A stretch of DNA of 64,000 nt, taken from NCBI RefSeq assembly GCF_001594015.1, contig NZ_LTBC01000003.1, forward strand, positions 301,687 to 365,686, read 5' to 3'. This DNA comes from Moorella mulderi DSM 14980 (GTDB lineage: Bacteria > Bacillota > DSM-521 > Neomoorellales > Neomoorellaceae). Below are positions 63,850 through 64,000 of this stretch, piece by piece (position 1 is the stretch's first letter; each line of letters begins with the position of its first letter). The notes under the pieces are model-generated. The model saw only the letters and a list, made by a program, of their open reading frames with translations, made no database searches and was not told where the DNA came from. Made by a program: the position numbers and the translations under genes.

Positions 63850-64000
63850 ATGGCTGTTATCAGTACCCCGTTAGCTACCACCTTACGCCTGCAGGTGCAG
63901 ACCGGGACTGACGCTACTGGGCAACCCGTTTACCGGGTGCGCTCCTACAGCCGCGTCAAACCTTCTGCCAGTGACCAGGATGTCTATGACGTCGCCCAGG
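63850..64000 (+). CDS. DUF1659 protein, cut by the window edge
   Basis: The first 50 codons read MAVISTPLATTLRLQVQTGT then PVYRVRSYSRVKPSASDQD, very close to DUF1659 wording. A strong AGGGAGGTGA ribosome site precedes ATG 63850. Small protein of unknown function, usually next to DUF2922 and YvrJ genes. Confidence 0.85.
   Translation, partial: MAVISTPLATTLRLQVQTGTDATGQPVYRVRSYSRVKPSASDQDVYDVAQ

Overview
The window looks like chromosome from a thermophilic, Gram-positive anaerobe of the Moorella/Thermoanaerobacterales type. This is inferred from strong GGAGG ribosome sites, frequent GTG and TTG starts, DUF1659 and YvrJ genes at the right edge, IS110/IS3/IS256 elements and dense toxin-antitoxin content. 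No rRNA, tRNA or CRISPR array was recognised.

Layout. (1) 1-3.5 kb: an Rpn-type nuclease, a TumA/TumE-like pair inside a 32-bp direct repeat, and a phage-like gene. (2) 3.9-37 kb: an accessory island. Short modules of conflict or defence genes, almost all on the minus strand, are separated by decayed pieces of two polysaccharide genes: galE (UDP-glucose 4-epimerase, eight remnants) and capD (UDP-sugar 4,6-dehydratase, four remnants). The modules, left to right, are two small unknown genes; a CmdTAC-like toxin-antitoxin-SecB chaperone set; a TPR-SIR2 gene; a Lamassu-like SIR2/SMC set lodged inside galE; a YwfO/YwgA-like HD pair; a VapBC relic followed by a four-gene YwgA-like/PD-(D/E)XK/TGT-like/SIR2 operon; a second, near-identical TPR-SIR2 gene; an HNH gene cut by an IS3 element; a thymidylate-synthase-like/radical SAM/uracil-DNA-glycosylase operon; a split IS110 element with a possible bridge RNA; an ATPase/nuclease pair; and a TPR-membrane/PP2C pair. 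(3) 38.9-57.3 kb: a capsule or exopolysaccharide cluster, transcribed leftward from rmlA to the only intact capD. (4) 57.3-63.6 kb: toxin-antitoxin genes and relics with local duplications. (5) 63.85 kb: the start of a DUF1659 gene.

How it fits together. The remnants all point the same way as the intact capD, and several junctions fall at or next to stop codons of cargo genes. The simplest reading is that the 3' side of the polysaccharide cluster (capD followed by galE) is a recurrent landing site, where defence cassettes were added by recombination between capD/galE copies, each addition leaving scars. No intact galE remains in the window. Four SIR2-domain proteins suggest NAD depletion as a common effector.

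The best candidates for undescribed systems are the thymidylate-synthase-like/radical SAM/UDG-Panacea operon (29.8-32.8 kb), the SIR2/TGT-like/PD-(D/E)XK/YwgA-like operon (19.9-23.4 kb) and the remnant-delimited cassette array itself. All functional assignments rest on motif reading by eye, with no database search.
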